The notes: generated from the letters alone by a model not told the origin. 64,000 nt of DNA from Acidisarcina sp963790505 (GCA_963790505.1 CAWBOT010000005.1:1054001-1118000), one strand, 5' to 3'; counted from the first letter of the stretch, positions 53,539 through 62,900 are shown. A program made the numbers and translations.

Positions 53539-54629
53539 TCTCGCGGAGGCGCGCTGTCTGGGCGTTGCTGGCTGTGTTGATCCTGCTGTGTGGCGTTCCG
53601 GGGACCGGTCGCGCCCAGGCGCCAGCTGGTCAGCCTAATCCTGATTCGCAAGTGCCTGCTCAGCAGACTCCTAGCGCAGTGGCGGCGGGAAGCATTGCAG
53701 GGACGGTCGTCGGCAGCAATGGCGAACCGATCAAAGGAGCGCGAGTCAAGCTTGCGCCAGGGAGGGCTGCGGAAAAGGAGTCGGCCTCAGACGATTATGG
53801 GCGCTTCTCGTTTGCAAAAGTTGCACCCGGGGACTATGCGCTGACCATTGCGGCGCCGGGGATGGTGACGCAGACGCGGGCGGGGACGCTCCGTTCCGGC
53901 GAGGAGTATGTAGTGCCTGAGATTACGATGGCCGTTGCTCCATTGACCACCGACGTTCGTGTGACGATGACGCGGACGGAGATCGCTGAGGAGCAGATCC
54001 ATATCCAGGAGAAGCAGCGGGTACTGGGGTTCATTCCAAACTTCTATGTCAGCTATGTTCCCGATGCCGTCCCGCTGACGTCGAAGCAGAAGTTTGAGCT
54101 GGCCTGGAAGTCGACACTCGATCCGGTGACCTTCGTGATCGTAGGGGGAGTCGCCGGCGTCGAGCAATCGCAGAATGATTTCGCGGCATATGGGCAGGGA
54201 GCGCAGGGCTACGCCAAACGCTACGGGGCCGCCTACGCGGACTCCTTTACCGGAACGATGATCGGCGGCGCGATTCTGCCGTCATTGTTGAAGCAAGATC
54301 CGCGGTATTTCTACAAGGGGACGGGGAGCATCCGATCGCGGACGCTGTATGCCATGGCGAACGCGGTCATGTGCAAAGGCGACAACGGGAAATGGCAAGT
54401 GAACTATTCCGGGATTCTGGGCGGCCTGGCCTCGGGTGGCATTTCGGATCTTTACTACCCCGCCAGCGATCGGGGCGCGGCATTGACGTTTGAGAATGCG
54501 CTGATCGGTATCGGCACGGGAGCGGCGCAGAACCTCATCCAGGAATTTCTGGTACGTAAGCTGACGCCGCACCTTCCTGCCTTTGCACCGGGCCCAAGTG
54601 GAGAGAAGGCCGGAGAGAAAGGCGATTAG
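53535..54629 (+). CDS. Secreted protein with carboxypeptidase-regulatory-like domain
   Basis: A signal-peptide-like stretch (SRRRAVWALLAVLILLCGVP, cleaved near GRA) is followed by a beta-sandwich (AGSIAGTVVGSNGEPIKGAR) with a YGRFSFAKVAPGDYALTI strand, and a C-terminal half of unknown fold (SYVPDAVPLTSKQKFELAWK, GAAYADSFTGTMIGGAILPS, KQDPRYFYKG). The start is unclear: the basic residues before the hydrophobic core must be included, which points to a CTG at 53535 overlapping the thuA stop, or a GTG at 53421 deep inside thuA with GAGG four bases upstream. TTG 53565 is a fallback that cuts the Arg run. It should sit in the envelope and is cotranscribed with thuA. Confidence 0.65.
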   Translation: MISRRRAVWALLAVLILLCGVPGTGRAQAPAGQPNPDSQVPAQQTPSAVAAGSIAGTVVGSNGEPIKGARVKLAPGRAAEKESASDDYGRFSFAKVAPGDYALTIAAPGMVTQTRAGTLRSGEEYVVPEITMAVAPLTTDVRVTMTRTEIAEEQIHIQEKQRVLGFIPNFYVSYVPDAVPLTSKQKFELAWKSTLDPVTFVIVGGVAGVEQSQNDFAAYGQGAQGYAKRYGAAYADSFTGTMIGGAILPSLLKQDPRYFYKGTGSIRSRTLYAMANAVMCKGDNGKWQVNYSGILGGLASGGISDLYYPASDRGAALTFENALIGIGTGAAQNLIQEFLVRKLTPHLPAFAPGPSGEKAGEKGD

Positions 54630-55345
54630 GCGGCGGCCGGCTTTGGCCGGGGCGCGAACTTCTTCTTGTAGTAGGCCGTCCAGATGGATATTGCAGGCAG
54701 GCCAATGATTGTCGGCCACAGCCAGACCCACCAGGCGGCACCGAAATAGGGCCCGAGGTTCACTGCCGAGAAGGCGGTCATCGCCGCGATGTAACTGGCG
54801 ATCATTCCCTTCATGTGCTCGAACCACCAGAACATCTTCTCCTCGGGCGGTTTGAGGAAGGTGGAGATCGACGACAAGCCGAGTCGAACGCCGAGAAGTC
54901 CAAAGATAATGGAGACGATGCTCACCGGGTGGCTGGCGATCTGGATGACGCCAACGGCCATCAAGGCGGGCTTGAGAAATCCCATGAGGAAGAGCAGGGA
55001 GCTCGAGAGCACGGTGACAACGGCCGCCAGCCAATCGATAGCCAGGGGGCGTCCGCCTTTGTTCAGGTTTTTGAGATAGAGAATGCGGTAGGCGGCAAAG
55101 CAGGCATAGAAGCTGAAGACCGCGACCATGGCGAGAAAGTAGATGGGCAGGGCGAAAGACAAGGCCAGCGCGGTTGCGGCGACCCCGGCCATCGCCCAGA
55201 AGTAGATCTTTCCCCAGCGGCGATGCGTCTTTCCGCCTTTGGCGGTTGCGAGGGCCACCGGAGCGCAGATGAAGCCGGTCACGCCGCAGGCGATATGCAG
55301 CGCGAGCAAGATACGAAGATACATCGGCCAGTTGGCATGCAGCAT
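54626..55345 (-). CDS. DUF2306-like polytopic membrane protein
   Basis: The 239-residue protein has about seven hydrophobic segments, for example LRILLALHIACGVTGFICAP, IYFWAMAGVAATALALSF, WLAAVVTVLSSSLLFLMGF and SHPVSIVSIIFGLLGVRLGL, and ends in a Lys/Pro-rich cytoplasmic tail (KKKFAPRPKPAAA). The early His-rich block HRRWGKIYFW matches DUF2306 proteins. GGGAGG four bases before the ATG. Its end overlaps the end of the plus-strand gene by four bases. Function unknown. Confidence 0.65.
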   Translation of the reverse strand: MLHANWPMYLRILLALHIACGVTGFICAPVALATAKGGKTHRRWGKIYFWAMAGVAATALALSFALPIYFLAMVAVFSFYACFAAYRILYLKNLNKGGRPLAIDWLAAVVTVLSSSLLFLMGFLKPALMAVGVIQIASHPVSIVSIIFGLLGVRLGLSSISTFLKPPEEKMFWWFEHMKGMIASYIAAMTAFSAVNLGPYFGAAWWVWLWPTIIGLPAISIWTAYYKKKFAPRPKPAAA

Positions 55346-55470
55346 ATTCCCTCCCAGGGTCGGAGATTGGTTTCTGGCGACGCACCAAAAACATCTGTCC
55401 GTGAAGATACGGAATACCTAAGATCGAAGGTTCCAGGAAGTACGTTGAATGCCGGAGAGGTTTCGGGCAT

Positions 55471-55548
55471 TTGCCTCTGCGGCTAAAGCCGCGTTGATTT
55501 CCTTCCACTTATGGCACGACTGAAGTAGCCCCTTCAAGACTGAGGCAC
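55471..55548. repeat. Dispersed repeat, family C, copy 2 (overlaps anti-sigma stop)
   Basis: CTGCGGCTAAAGCCGCG, TTGATTTCCTTCC, ATGGCACGACTGAAG and CCCCTTCAAGACTGAGG, in the same order as at 13408-13485. The minus-strand stop codon of the anti-sigma gene lies in the CTTCAAGA block. Confidence 0.65.
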
Positions 55549-56403
55549 AATCGAAGGTTCCTTCGCAGGTTCGGCTGCGAGGGCCGCGGCATTGGAAAGC
55601 GGGGCGTCGGTATGGAAGTATCTCTTGTAGGCGGCGATCCAGTCGGCGGCGATATCTTCCTGGGCGGTGGACAAGGGAACTTTGCCCTGGCAAACCATGT
55701 TGTGGAGATGGTTCTCCAGCTCGTCCTTCACGTGAGCGTTCCAGGAGGTGGAGGAATACGGCTCGGGCCAGAGATTGTGGATGTCGGTCGAGCCGCCAAG
55801 CTCCGGCGTGATCAAGTAATCGACCTCGTAATGCGGGCGGGAGGAGACCGGCAGGCCATATTCGCTAAAGACCTGTTGCTCGAGGGAAGCGTTCAGCGGC
55901 TGCAGCCCTTCCATATCCTGATTCCGGCACAGGTCATCAAGCCGGACGGCACGAGTAGCGCCCGGGGTGAGGCGCTTGCGCGGGAGCGCGCTGGCCAACT
56001 GGCCGGATGCGTTCTCCCCTCCGAGGTGCAAGGCGATTTCGCGCATCGACCAGATGCTGCCTGCAACGATCAGCAACGCGATGCAGGCTCCAGCCAACTG
56101 CCGTGTAAGGAGTGACGACAACCAGGATTCGGAGCGTTGCGCCTCATGAGCAGCTGCAGACAGCCGCGCCTTTAACACGGCGCGCGAGCCAGCCGATGGA
56201 GGCTGCGCCTGGACCCGCTCTTCGTGCAGCGAAATGAAATCTGCCAGGGTCTTCTCGATGGCATCCATTCGGGCGTGGCACGGCGCACATTGCGCGAGGT
56301 GTTCACGTATCTTCGCAGCCTTGCGCGGCGAAGCTTCGCGGTCGGCAACGAGAAGCAGTTCTTCGTGCGAGGGATGTCCGGCGTCATTCCGCATGCCGAT
56401 CAT
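55534..56403 (-). CDS. Anti-sigma factor with a C-terminal HNH-like domain that lacks the motif His
   Basis: The 289-residue protein starts with a zinc-finger anti-sigma domain (HPSHEELLLVADREASP, then IREHLAQCAPCHARMDAIEK with the HxxxCxxC site). One membrane helix follows (GACIALLIVAGSIWSMREI, about 110-130). The outside part, from LTPGATRAVRLDDLC, matches a family of small HNH-like proteins: EYGLPVSSRPHYEVDYLIT, ELGGSTDIHNLWPEPY, and HVKDELENHLHNMVCQGKV with AQEDIAADWIAAYKRYF. In those relatives the motif is DHLI-LELGG; here the His is Tyr (codon at 55816-55818), so nuclease activity is unlikely and a sensor role is more plausible. Its ATG overlaps the stop of the sigma gene (ATGA). Anti-sigma assignment is firm; the HNH-like relation is from motif memory. 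Confidence 0.75.
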   Translation of the reverse strand: MIGMRNDAGHPSHEELLLVADREASPRKAAKIREHLAQCAPCHARMDAIEKTLADFISLHEERVQAQPPSAGSRAVLKARLSAAAHEAQRSESWLSSLLTRQLAGACIALLIVAGSIWSMREIALHLGGENASGQLASALPRKRLTPGATRAVRLDDLCRNQDMEGLQPLNASLEQQVFSEYGLPVSSRPHYEVDYLITPELGGSTDIHNLWPEPYSSTSWNAHVKDELENHLHNMVCQGKVPLSTAQEDIAADWIAAYKRYFHTDAPLSNAAALAAEPAKEPSIVPQS

Positions 56404-56999
56404 TGCGGCCCACCTCCGGTCGCGCGGTTCATGCGAGCAATCGACCGCGATAGCGAGACGGAAACGGAGCCGAGCGAGATGCCGAGGGTCTTTGCGATCT
56501 CGCGATATTTCATTCCCTCTGCGCGCAGGTGAAGGCAGCGCTGGTCAAGCTCCGGCAAAGCCTCGAAGACCGCCTGCAGGCGCTGCTGCGTCTGGCTGAA
56601 GGCAAGCTGCTCTTCGGCGTTATCGGCCGGATCGGGATGCTGAGCCAGATGCTCTTCATGATCCAGGTGGTTTAGCGTGGCCTTATTGGAGACTCGTCTC
56701 TTCAACGCCAGGTTGTGTGCCACACGAAAGAGCCAACCATTCAGGTTCCAGCGAGGCCGTCCGCGTTCCAGATGATGAAAGAGGGAGAGAAAAGTCTCCT
56801 GGACGATGTCTTCAGCATCGTGATGCGGTAATCCAAAGGCGAGAACATAGCTGGCCAGACGCGCCTGCATCTGATCGAAGAGGTGAACGACGACGCTCTC
56901 CGTCTCCGATGAGCTGTGCGGCTGCGGCTGCGTTGCCGCAGAGGCCACTTGCAACTCGATCATCGAGTCTGACGAAGGCAGGGTCATCGCTTCTTTCAT
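56400..56999 (-). CDS. ECF-type RNA polymerase sigma factor
   Basis: The 199-residue protein has sigma region 2 (LASYVLAFGLPHHDAEDIVQ, ETFLSLFHHLERG, WLFRVAHNLALKRR) and region 4 with a helix-turn-helix (LPELDQRCLHLRAEGMKYRE, IAKTLGISLGSVSVSLSRSI). It directs RNA polymerase to a small set of promoters and is held inactive by the anti-sigma encoded directly downstream with a four-base overlap. The TonB-dependent receptor begins 70 bases away on the other strand, so it is a probable target. Start at ATG 56999; ATG 56987 is an alternative. Confidence 0.9.
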   Translation of the reverse strand: MKEAMTLPSSDSMIELQVASAATQPQPHSSSETESVVVHLFDQMQARLASYVLAFGLPHHDAEDIVQETFLSLFHHLERGRPRWNLNGWLFRVAHNLALKRRVSNKATLNHLDHEEHLAQHPDPADNAEEQLAFSQTQQRLQAVFEALPELDQRCLHLRAEGMKYREIAKTLGISLGSVSVSLSRSIARMNRATGGGPQ

Positions 57000-57068
57000 T
57001 CAATCATGCGCAGCGACGATTTTTACAGGAATGTGTGAACAGAAAAGCTTCAAACGGAATATGGAAGT

Positions 57069-59390
57069 ATGCGGTCATTTCTTCTCCTTACATTTTTCCT
57101 GGCGGCGAGTGTGTGCGCACTCGTCGGCCAGGTGAATACCGGCGAATTGCGCCTGAAGGTAACCGATGCAACGGGTGCTGGGTTGAAAGCTTCGGTGACC
57201 ATTCTCAGCCAGGGGAACCAATACAAGGTTGTCTTGACGACCGATGCAGCGGGCAATGCCGACATCCATCGCGTGCCGTATGGGGTTTACCTGATCACCG
57301 CCGCGAAACAGGGCTTCTCGAGTGCTTCCAGCACTTTGGACGTTGGTACGGCTTTGCCGATCGATGCAGCGATCAAACTGGAAGTCGCGCCGGTGAATAC
57401 GTCAGTGGCGGTGAATGCGGAAGCGACGTTGATCGATCCTGACCGGCCGTCGTCGATCATGGAGATCGGCTCGAAGCAGATCCAGGACCGGGTAGAGTCT
57501 TTGCCCGGACGCTCGGTGCAAGACCTGGTGGCCACGCAGCCGGGCTGGCTCTATGAAGGAAATGCGGTATTGCATCCGCGCGGCTCGGAGTACCAGACGC
57601 AATTTGTGATCGACGGCTTGCCGCTCACCGACAACCGCTCGCCCAGTTTTGGGCCGGAGGTTGAAGCGGACGACCTGCAATCGATGAGCATCTATACCGC
57701 GGGCTTTCCCGCTGAGTATGGCAGGAAGATGGGAGGCGTCGTCGAGCTCAACACCAAGCGCAACCCGGACGCGGGCGTACATGGCGAGTGGAATCTGACG
57801 GGCGGGACTTACGACACGCTGGGCTCGTACGGAAAGATACAGGAAACGTGGGGCAAGAACACAGTTGCGGCGACGGCATCGGGTGGGATGTCGGCGCACT
57901 ATCTCAACCCTGTCGTGCCGGAAAACTACACCAACAACGGCACGGTCGGTGACTTTTCTTTGAAGTATGAGCGGGACCTCAACGAAAAAGACCGCCTGAT
58001 CTTCAGCGTTCGCCACGAGCTCTCGCGGTTCGATATTCCGAACGAGCAGTTGCAGCAAGCGGCAGGCCAGCTGCAGACCGGCGACAACTTTGAAACCATC
58101 GGGGCGGTCAACTACCAGCACATATTTTCGGAGGATAGCGTCGGCACGCTGGAGGGATTCGTTCGTAACAACGCCAACGATCTGTATTCCAATATCTACT
58201 CGACGCCGATCATCGCCTTCCAGAAGAACTACTTCAATGAAGGCTATTTCAAGGGGACTTACTCGAAGGTTTACAAGAACCAGGAGTTCAAGGCCGGAGT
58301 TGAGTCAGACAATACGTTTTTACACGAGAAGTTCAACTATCTCATCACCGACCCGACGCAGTTTGATCCCGACACTCCGCCGACATTGAGTTTTGCGGAC
58401 AGTCGCCCTGATCTGGAGCAGTCGGCGTTTGTCGAAGACATGATCCGCCTGGGGAAGTGGACCATAAGCGCAGGATTGCGGTGGGACCACTATCAGCTAA
58501 TTCTGAATGAGAACGCGTTCAGTCCGAGAATTTCGGTCGGGTATTATGTGCCGTCGTGGAAGACGGTGTTTCATGCATCGTACGACCGAGTCTTTCAGAC
58601 GCCTTCGTTTGAAAATATCCTGATATCAAGTTCTCCGCAGATCGATGCGCTGAGTGACGACTTTCTTCGCCTGCCGGTGCAGCCGTCGAAAGGCAACTAT
58701 TACGAAGGCGGCGGGACGAAGGCCTTTGGGGACAGAATGCGGCTGGACGTGAACGTCTATCGCCGCGACGTGAGTAACTTTGCCGACGACGACCAGTTGC
58801 TGAACACCGGCGTGAGTTATCCGATCGCCTTCGATCACGCGATCATTTATGGCGCCGAAGGCAAGCTGGAGGTGGTTCGCCTGGGCCAACTTACAGGGTA
58901 TGTCAGTTATTCCTACATGGTCGGCAATGTGTGGTTTCCGGTGACGGGAGGACTTTTTCTCGGGGACGATGCGGACGCGGCGCTGTCGCAGCTGAACGGA
59001 CATTTCCCCGACACGCAGGACCAGCGCAACACGGTGCGGACGCGCTTTCAGTATCAGCTGGCGCGCCGGGCATGGGTGGCCGCGGGCGCTTCGTATGGCT
59101 CGGGCCTGCCGTTTGAGTATGGCGGCACTTATGAGGAGGCGCTGGCGCAATATGGGCAAGCAGTCGTCGACCGGTTGAACTTCGATCGCGGACGCGTGAA
59201 GCCCCTGCTTGCCGTCAGCGCTTCGCTTGGTCTGGATTTGTATAAAGGCGAGACGTTTACCACACGGCTTCAACTCGATGGCGACAACTTAAACAACCGT
59301 CTGAACGTGATCGATTTTGGCGGTCTCTTCTCGGGAAATGCGATCGGTCCGGGGCGGAGCTGGGCCTTGCGGCTGAATACTTCATTTTAG
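57069..59390 (+). CDS. TonB-dependent receptor with carboxypeptidase-regulatory-like N-terminus
   Basis: The 773-residue protein has a signal peptide (RSFLLLTFFLAASVCALVGQ), a beta-sandwich (NTGELRLKVTDATGAGLKAS), a plug domain (PSSIMEIGSKQIQDRVESLP, GSEYQTQFVIDGLPLTDNRS, YTAGFPAEYGRKMGGVVELN) and a beta-barrel ending LRLNTSF with the terminal Phe needed for outer-membrane insertion. It is divergent from an ECF sigma/anti-sigma pair and followed by sugar-metabolism genes, so its ligand may be an oligosaccharide or glycoside rather than iron. No TonB box could be marked with confidence. Confidence 0.88.
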   Translation: MRSFLLLTFFLAASVCALVGQVNTGELRLKVTDATGAGLKASVTILSQGNQYKVVLTTDAAGNADIHRVPYGVYLITAAKQGFSSASSTLDVGTALPIDAAIKLEVAPVNTSVAVNAEATLIDPDRPSSIMEIGSKQIQDRVESLPGRSVQDLVATQPGWLYEGNAVLHPRGSEYQTQFVIDGLPLTDNRSPSFGPEVEADDLQSMSIYTAGFPAEYGRKMGGVVELNTKRNPDAGVHGEWNLTGGTYDTLGSYGKIQETWGKNTVAATASGGMSAHYLNPVVPENYTNNGTVGDFSLKYERDLNEKDRLIFSVRHELSRFDIPNEQLQQAAGQLQTGDNFETIGAVNYQHIFSEDSVGTLEGFVRNNANDLYSNIYSTPIIAFQKNYFNEGYFKGTYSKVYKNQEFKAGVESDNTFLHEKFNYLITDPTQFDPDTPPTLSFADSRPDLEQSAFVEDMIRLGKWTISAGLRWDHYQLILNENAFSPRISVGYYVPSWKTVFHASYDRVFQTPSFENILISSSPQIDALSDDFLRLPVQPSKGNYYEGGGTKAFGDRMRLDVNVYRRDVSNFADDDQLLNTGVSYPIAFDHAIIYGAEGKLEVVRLGQLTGYVSYSYMVGNVWFPVTGGLFLGDDADAALSQLNGHFPDTQDQRNTVRTRFQYQLARRAWVAAGASYGSGLPFEYGGTYEEALAQYGQAVVDRLNFDRGRVKPLLAVSASLGLDLYKGETFTTRLQLDGDNLNNRLNVIDFGGLFSGNAIGPGRSWALRLNTSF

Positions 59391-59514
59391 TGGCCCTGGC
59401 GTGACGGGGAGGGCGGACGGGTCGAGGCGGCGGCGATTTGCTTTTCCAATCCTCTGGCTTGAAGATGGTGACTTTGGCGGCAGGTCATCTTTTCAAGGCA
59501 GGTTTTGTGATCGC

Positions 59515-60687
59515 ATGAAGACGATTGGAATGGGTTTGGTTGGGCCCGGTTTTGTGGCCGCACATCATATCGACGCGGTGCGGCGGCTTGGGGATGTGGA
59601 CGTGGTGGCGGTTGCGGGTTCATCGCAGCAGTCGGCGGAGAAAAAGGCGCACGAGTATAAGGTGGATCGGGCTTATGGGAAGTTCGAGGACCTGATTGCC
59701 GATCCGGCGATCAGCGTGGTGCATAACACCACTCCAAATCACCTGCACTTTGCGGTGTCGATGGCCGCCTTCAAGGCGGGCAAGCATGTCATCTCAGACA
59801 AGCCGCTGGCTCTGAATTCGTCGGAAGGCAGGCAGCTTCGCGACGCGGCGCTGGCGGCTGGCGTCGCTCATGCGGTCACGTTCAACTATCGCGGCAATCC
59901 GCTGGCGCAGCAGGCGCGGGCGATGGTGGCGAGCGGCGAGACGGGAGCGGTGAGCTTCGTTCACGGACACTACCTGCAGGATTGGATGGCCGATCCGAAT
60001 GTCTATTCGTGGCGGTCTGACCCAGCCAAGGGCGGGGCGAGTTCGGCGCTGGGCGATATTGGCTCGCACTGGTGCGATATTGCGGAGCATGTTTCGGGTT
60101 TGAAGATCGATTCTGTGCTGGCCGATCTTTCGACGGTGATTCCGGTGCGATATTCGGCTGGGGCCTCTGCTGAGGCTTTTTCGAGTACCGGCCAGGGCGA
60201 GCGGACTGAGGTCACGGTTACGGCGGAGGACCTTGCGAGTGTGCTGCTGCGGTTTACGAATGGGACGAAGGGATGTTTTTCGGTCGGGCAGGTTTTGCCG
60301 GGACACAAGAACGACCTGTCGCTCGAAGTCAATGGCAGGAAGCTTTCGTTGAAATGGCTGCAGGAACGGCAGAACGATCTTTGGATCGGCCACCATCGCC
60401 AGGCGAACGAGGTGCTGGCCAAGGACCCAAGCCTGATGCTGGAGGCGACTCGCGACTATGCGCATCTGCCGGGCGGTCATCAGGAGGGGTGGACCGATGC
60501 GTTCTTCAACGTGATTCGCGATGCTTATCATTGGGTGAGAGAGAAGGGCAGGCCGGAGGCGAAGCCGGCTGCGCTGGCGACCTTTGAAGACGGCTATCGA
60601 TCGACGTGCCTGGTCGATGCGATGTTGAAAAGCCACGCGCAGGGGAACGTTTGGACGAAGGTGGAAGTGGTTCCGGCCAATCTTTAA
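59515..60687 (+). CDS. Gfo/Idh/MocA family oxidoreductase
   Basis: From ATG 59515 the protein has 390 residues. It has the NAD(P)-binding Rossmann motif GLVGPGFVAAHHIDAV, the family marks NTTPNHLHFAVSMAAFKAGK and ISDKPLALNSSEGR with the catalytic Lys of the EKP/DKP motif, and GALGDIGSHWCDIAEHVSGL (here SALGDIGSHWCDIAEH) with the His and Asp of the active site. Many members oxidise sugars at C-3 or act on myo-inositol. Neighbours are a transporter, a sugar isomerase/epimerase and DUF1080 proteins, which fits a 3-keto-glycoside pathway. The ribosome site is weak. Confidence 0.88.
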   Translation: MKTIGMGLVGPGFVAAHHIDAVRRLGDVDVVAVAGSSQQSAEKKAHEYKVDRAYGKFEDLIADPAISVVHNTTPNHLHFAVSMAAFKAGKHVISDKPLALNSSEGRQLRDAALAAGVAHAVTFNYRGNPLAQQARAMVASGETGAVSFVHGHYLQDWMADPNVYSWRSDPAKGGASSALGDIGSHWCDIAEHVSGLKIDSVLADLSTVIPVRYSAGASAEAFSSTGQGERTEVTVTAEDLASVLLRFTNGTKGCFSVGQVLPGHKNDLSLEVNGRKLSLKWLQERQNDLWIGHHRQANEVLAKDPSLMLEATRDYAHLPGGHQEGWTDAFFNVIRDAYHWVREKGRPEAKPAALATFEDGYRSTCLVDAMLKSHAQGNVWTKVEVVPANL

Positions 60688-60702
60688 TTTGCAAGGGGCA
60701 TC

Positions 60703-61956
60703 ATGAATTTACAGATGAAAAGCAGGCTCGCCCTGATGTTCTTCCTGGAGTTCTTTATCTGGGGCGGATGGTACGTGACGGTGGGTACGTGGCTGGGGCA
60801 GGGCCTGCATTTCAGCGGAGAGCAAATTGGGCTGGTTGCCGGCACGACGGCCATTGGCGCGATCGCCTCGCCGTTTTTTATCGGCATGATTGCCGATCGG
60901 CTGTTTGCGACGCAGAAGATACTTGCGATCGCTGCATGGGCTTGGCGCGGTGCTGCTGTTTTTCGCTTCTACACGTGCGGTTTTTGGCCCCATCTACATC
61001 CTTGTGCTGCTATACGCGATCGTTTACATGCCGACGCTGGCGTTGACGAACTCACTGGCCTTCCGGCAGATGAGCGACCCGAAGATCGAGTTTGGGCCGA
61101 TCCGGGTGCTGGGCACGCTGGGATGGATCGTTGCCGGCACTGCTGGTGAGCAGGCTTAAGGTTGAGGCGACTGCGATTCCGCTGCAAATCGCCGCTGGCG
61201 CTTCGCTGCTGTTGGCGATCTATGCCTGACGCTGCCGCATACGCCGCCGCTGGGTGTTCGAAGAAATTCGGGATCAAGGATGTATTCCCGCCGGAGGTGC
61301 TTGGGGCTGTTCCGTGAGCGTTCGTTCGCGATCTTTGCGATCGCATCGTTTCTGATCTGCATTCCGCTGCAGTTTTACTACGCGTTCACCAACTCTATCT
61401 CAACGAGATTGGGGTGCAAACGCGGCTTGCAAGATGAGCTGTTGGGCAGATGTCGGAGCTGGGTTGCATGCTGCTGATCCCGTGGTTTTTCCGCCGGCTG
61501 GGCGTGAAGTACATGCTGGTGGCGGGGATGTCGGCGTGGGCGCTGCGGTACCTGCTCTTTGCTTATGGCAATGCGGGCGCGGGCGTGTGGATGCTGATGC
61601 TGGGCATTGTGCTGCACGGCATCTGCTATGACTTCTTCTTCGTGACGGGGCAGATTTATATCGACCGCAAGGCTCCTGCGGCGTTCCGCGCGGCCGCGCA
61701 AGGGACGATCACGCTGATCACCTATGGCGCGGGAATGTTCGTTGGATCGTACCTTTCCGGGTGGGTGGTCGACCTTTACGCGCACACATCCCCCGATGGG
61801 GTCATCACGCATGAGTGGCGGCCGATCTGGCTGATTGCGGGTGGACTGTCTGCAGTGGTGCTGTTGCTCTTCCTGGTGACTTTCTCGAGCAAAGATGCGG
61901 ACGCGACGATGAGCGGAGCTCCGGCCGAGGAGTTGGCGGAGGGTGTTCCGCTGTAG
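60703..61956 (+). pseudogene. MFS transporter of the nucleoside/H+ symporter type, broken by a cluster of indels
   Basis: The start reads LALMFFLEFFIWGGWYVTVG and ASPFFIGMIADRLFATQKIL, typical of the Nuc_H_symport group of 12-helix permeases, and the last 168 codons (from about 61450) are intact to ATMSGAPAEELAEGVPL. Between about 60931 and 61450 the frame is lost several times. Each time the neighbouring frame continues the protein exactly (HGLGAVLLFFASTRAVFG, then LLVSRLKVEATAIPLQIAAG, then LFRERSFAIFAIASFLICIP). Probable single extra bases are a G near 60931 and an A near 61139. Intact codons between pure indels suggest a local sequence error as readily as decay. It would import the sugar or nucleoside substrate of the cluster. 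Confidence 0.8.
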
Positions 61957-61988
61957 AGATTTGCCTGGCAGGAAAAATGGAGAAGCGA

Positions 61989-62900
61989 ATGCACTCAGTA
62001 TCGAGACGCACGTTCATCACAACAAGCGCTGCAGCGGTAGCGGCGGCTTCTCTGCCGCGCAGTTCATGGGCAGCTTCGGCAAAGTATCCGCTTGGGGTGC
62101 AGGTTTATATGGTGGCGGCGGAGTTAAAGGCCGACCTGAACGGGACGCTAAAGAAGATCCGGGCGATCGGCTATCAGCATGTGGAGAGCTTTCCCCTGGC
62201 AGGGGTGTCGGCGACGGATTTCCGCAAGGCGCTCGATGACGCCGATCTGAAGTGCCATAGCGCGCACCTGATGTTGAATGCCGACGATCTTAGTCCAGTG
62301 TTTGCGCAGGCGAACGCGCTGGGCGCGAAGTATGCGGTGAGTTCGATTCTGCTGCCGTATAACGAAGCAATCCAGATGACTGAGCTAACAAGCAAGCTCT
62401 CGCAGTTGACGCTGGACGATTTCAAGAAGATGGCCGCCGAGGCGAACCATATCGGGCAGAAGGCGAAAGAGGCGGGATTGCAGTACGCGTACCACAACCA
62501 TAATTTTGAGTTCAAAGATTATGGCGGGACGATGGGCTACGACCTGCTGCTGAAGGAGACCGATCCTGAGCTGGTGAAGCTGGAGCTGGATTGCGGCTGG
62601 ATGACGGTTGGCGGACAGGACCCGGTGGCGTACTTCAAGAAATATCCGAAGCGGTACCGGCTGATGCACGCGAAGGATTTTGTCGCGGTGAAGCCGAGCA
62701 GCAATTCGCTTGAGCCTGGCGGGCATCCGGCGATTACTGAGGTTGGGAGCGGCAAGGTTGACTGGCCGCCGATTGTCGCGGCGGCAAAGGCGGCTGGCGT
62801 CGAGTACTACTATGTCGATCATGATCCGCCATTTGCGGGGAAGACGGCGTTTGAGGCGGCGAAGATCGACTATGACTATTTGCAGCCGATTCTGGGGTGA
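61989..62900 (+). CDS. Sugar phosphate isomerase/epimerase (xylose-isomerase-like TIM barrel), Tat-exported
   Basis: From ATG 61989, with GGAG six bases upstream, the protein has 303 residues. A twin-arginine leader (SVSRRTFITTSAAAVAAASL) comes first, then the AP-endonuclease-2/xylose-isomerase barrel: YPLGVQVYMVAAELKADLNG, GYQHVESFPLAGVS, YAYHNHNFEFKDYGG with metal-binding His and Glu, KLELDCGWMTVGGQDPVAYF, HAKDF and HPAITEVGSGKVDWPPIVAA. It probably isomerises or cleaves oxidised sugars in the periplasm. In related loci such proteins work with Gfo/Idh/MocA oxidoreductases, as here. Confidence 0.85.
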   Translation: MHSVSRRTFITTSAAAVAAASLPRSSWAASAKYPLGVQVYMVAAELKADLNGTLKKIRAIGYQHVESFPLAGVSATDFRKALDDADLKCHSAHLMLNADDLSPVFAQANALGAKYAVSSILLPYNEAIQMTELTSKLSQLTLDDFKKMAAEANHIGQKAKEAGLQYAYHNHNFEFKDYGGTMGYDLLLKETDPELVKLELDCGWMTVGGQDPVAYFKKYPKRYRLMHAKDFVAVKPSSNSLEPGGHPAITEVGSGKVDWPPIVAAAKAAGVEYYYVDHDPPFAGKTAFEAAKIDYDYLQPILG

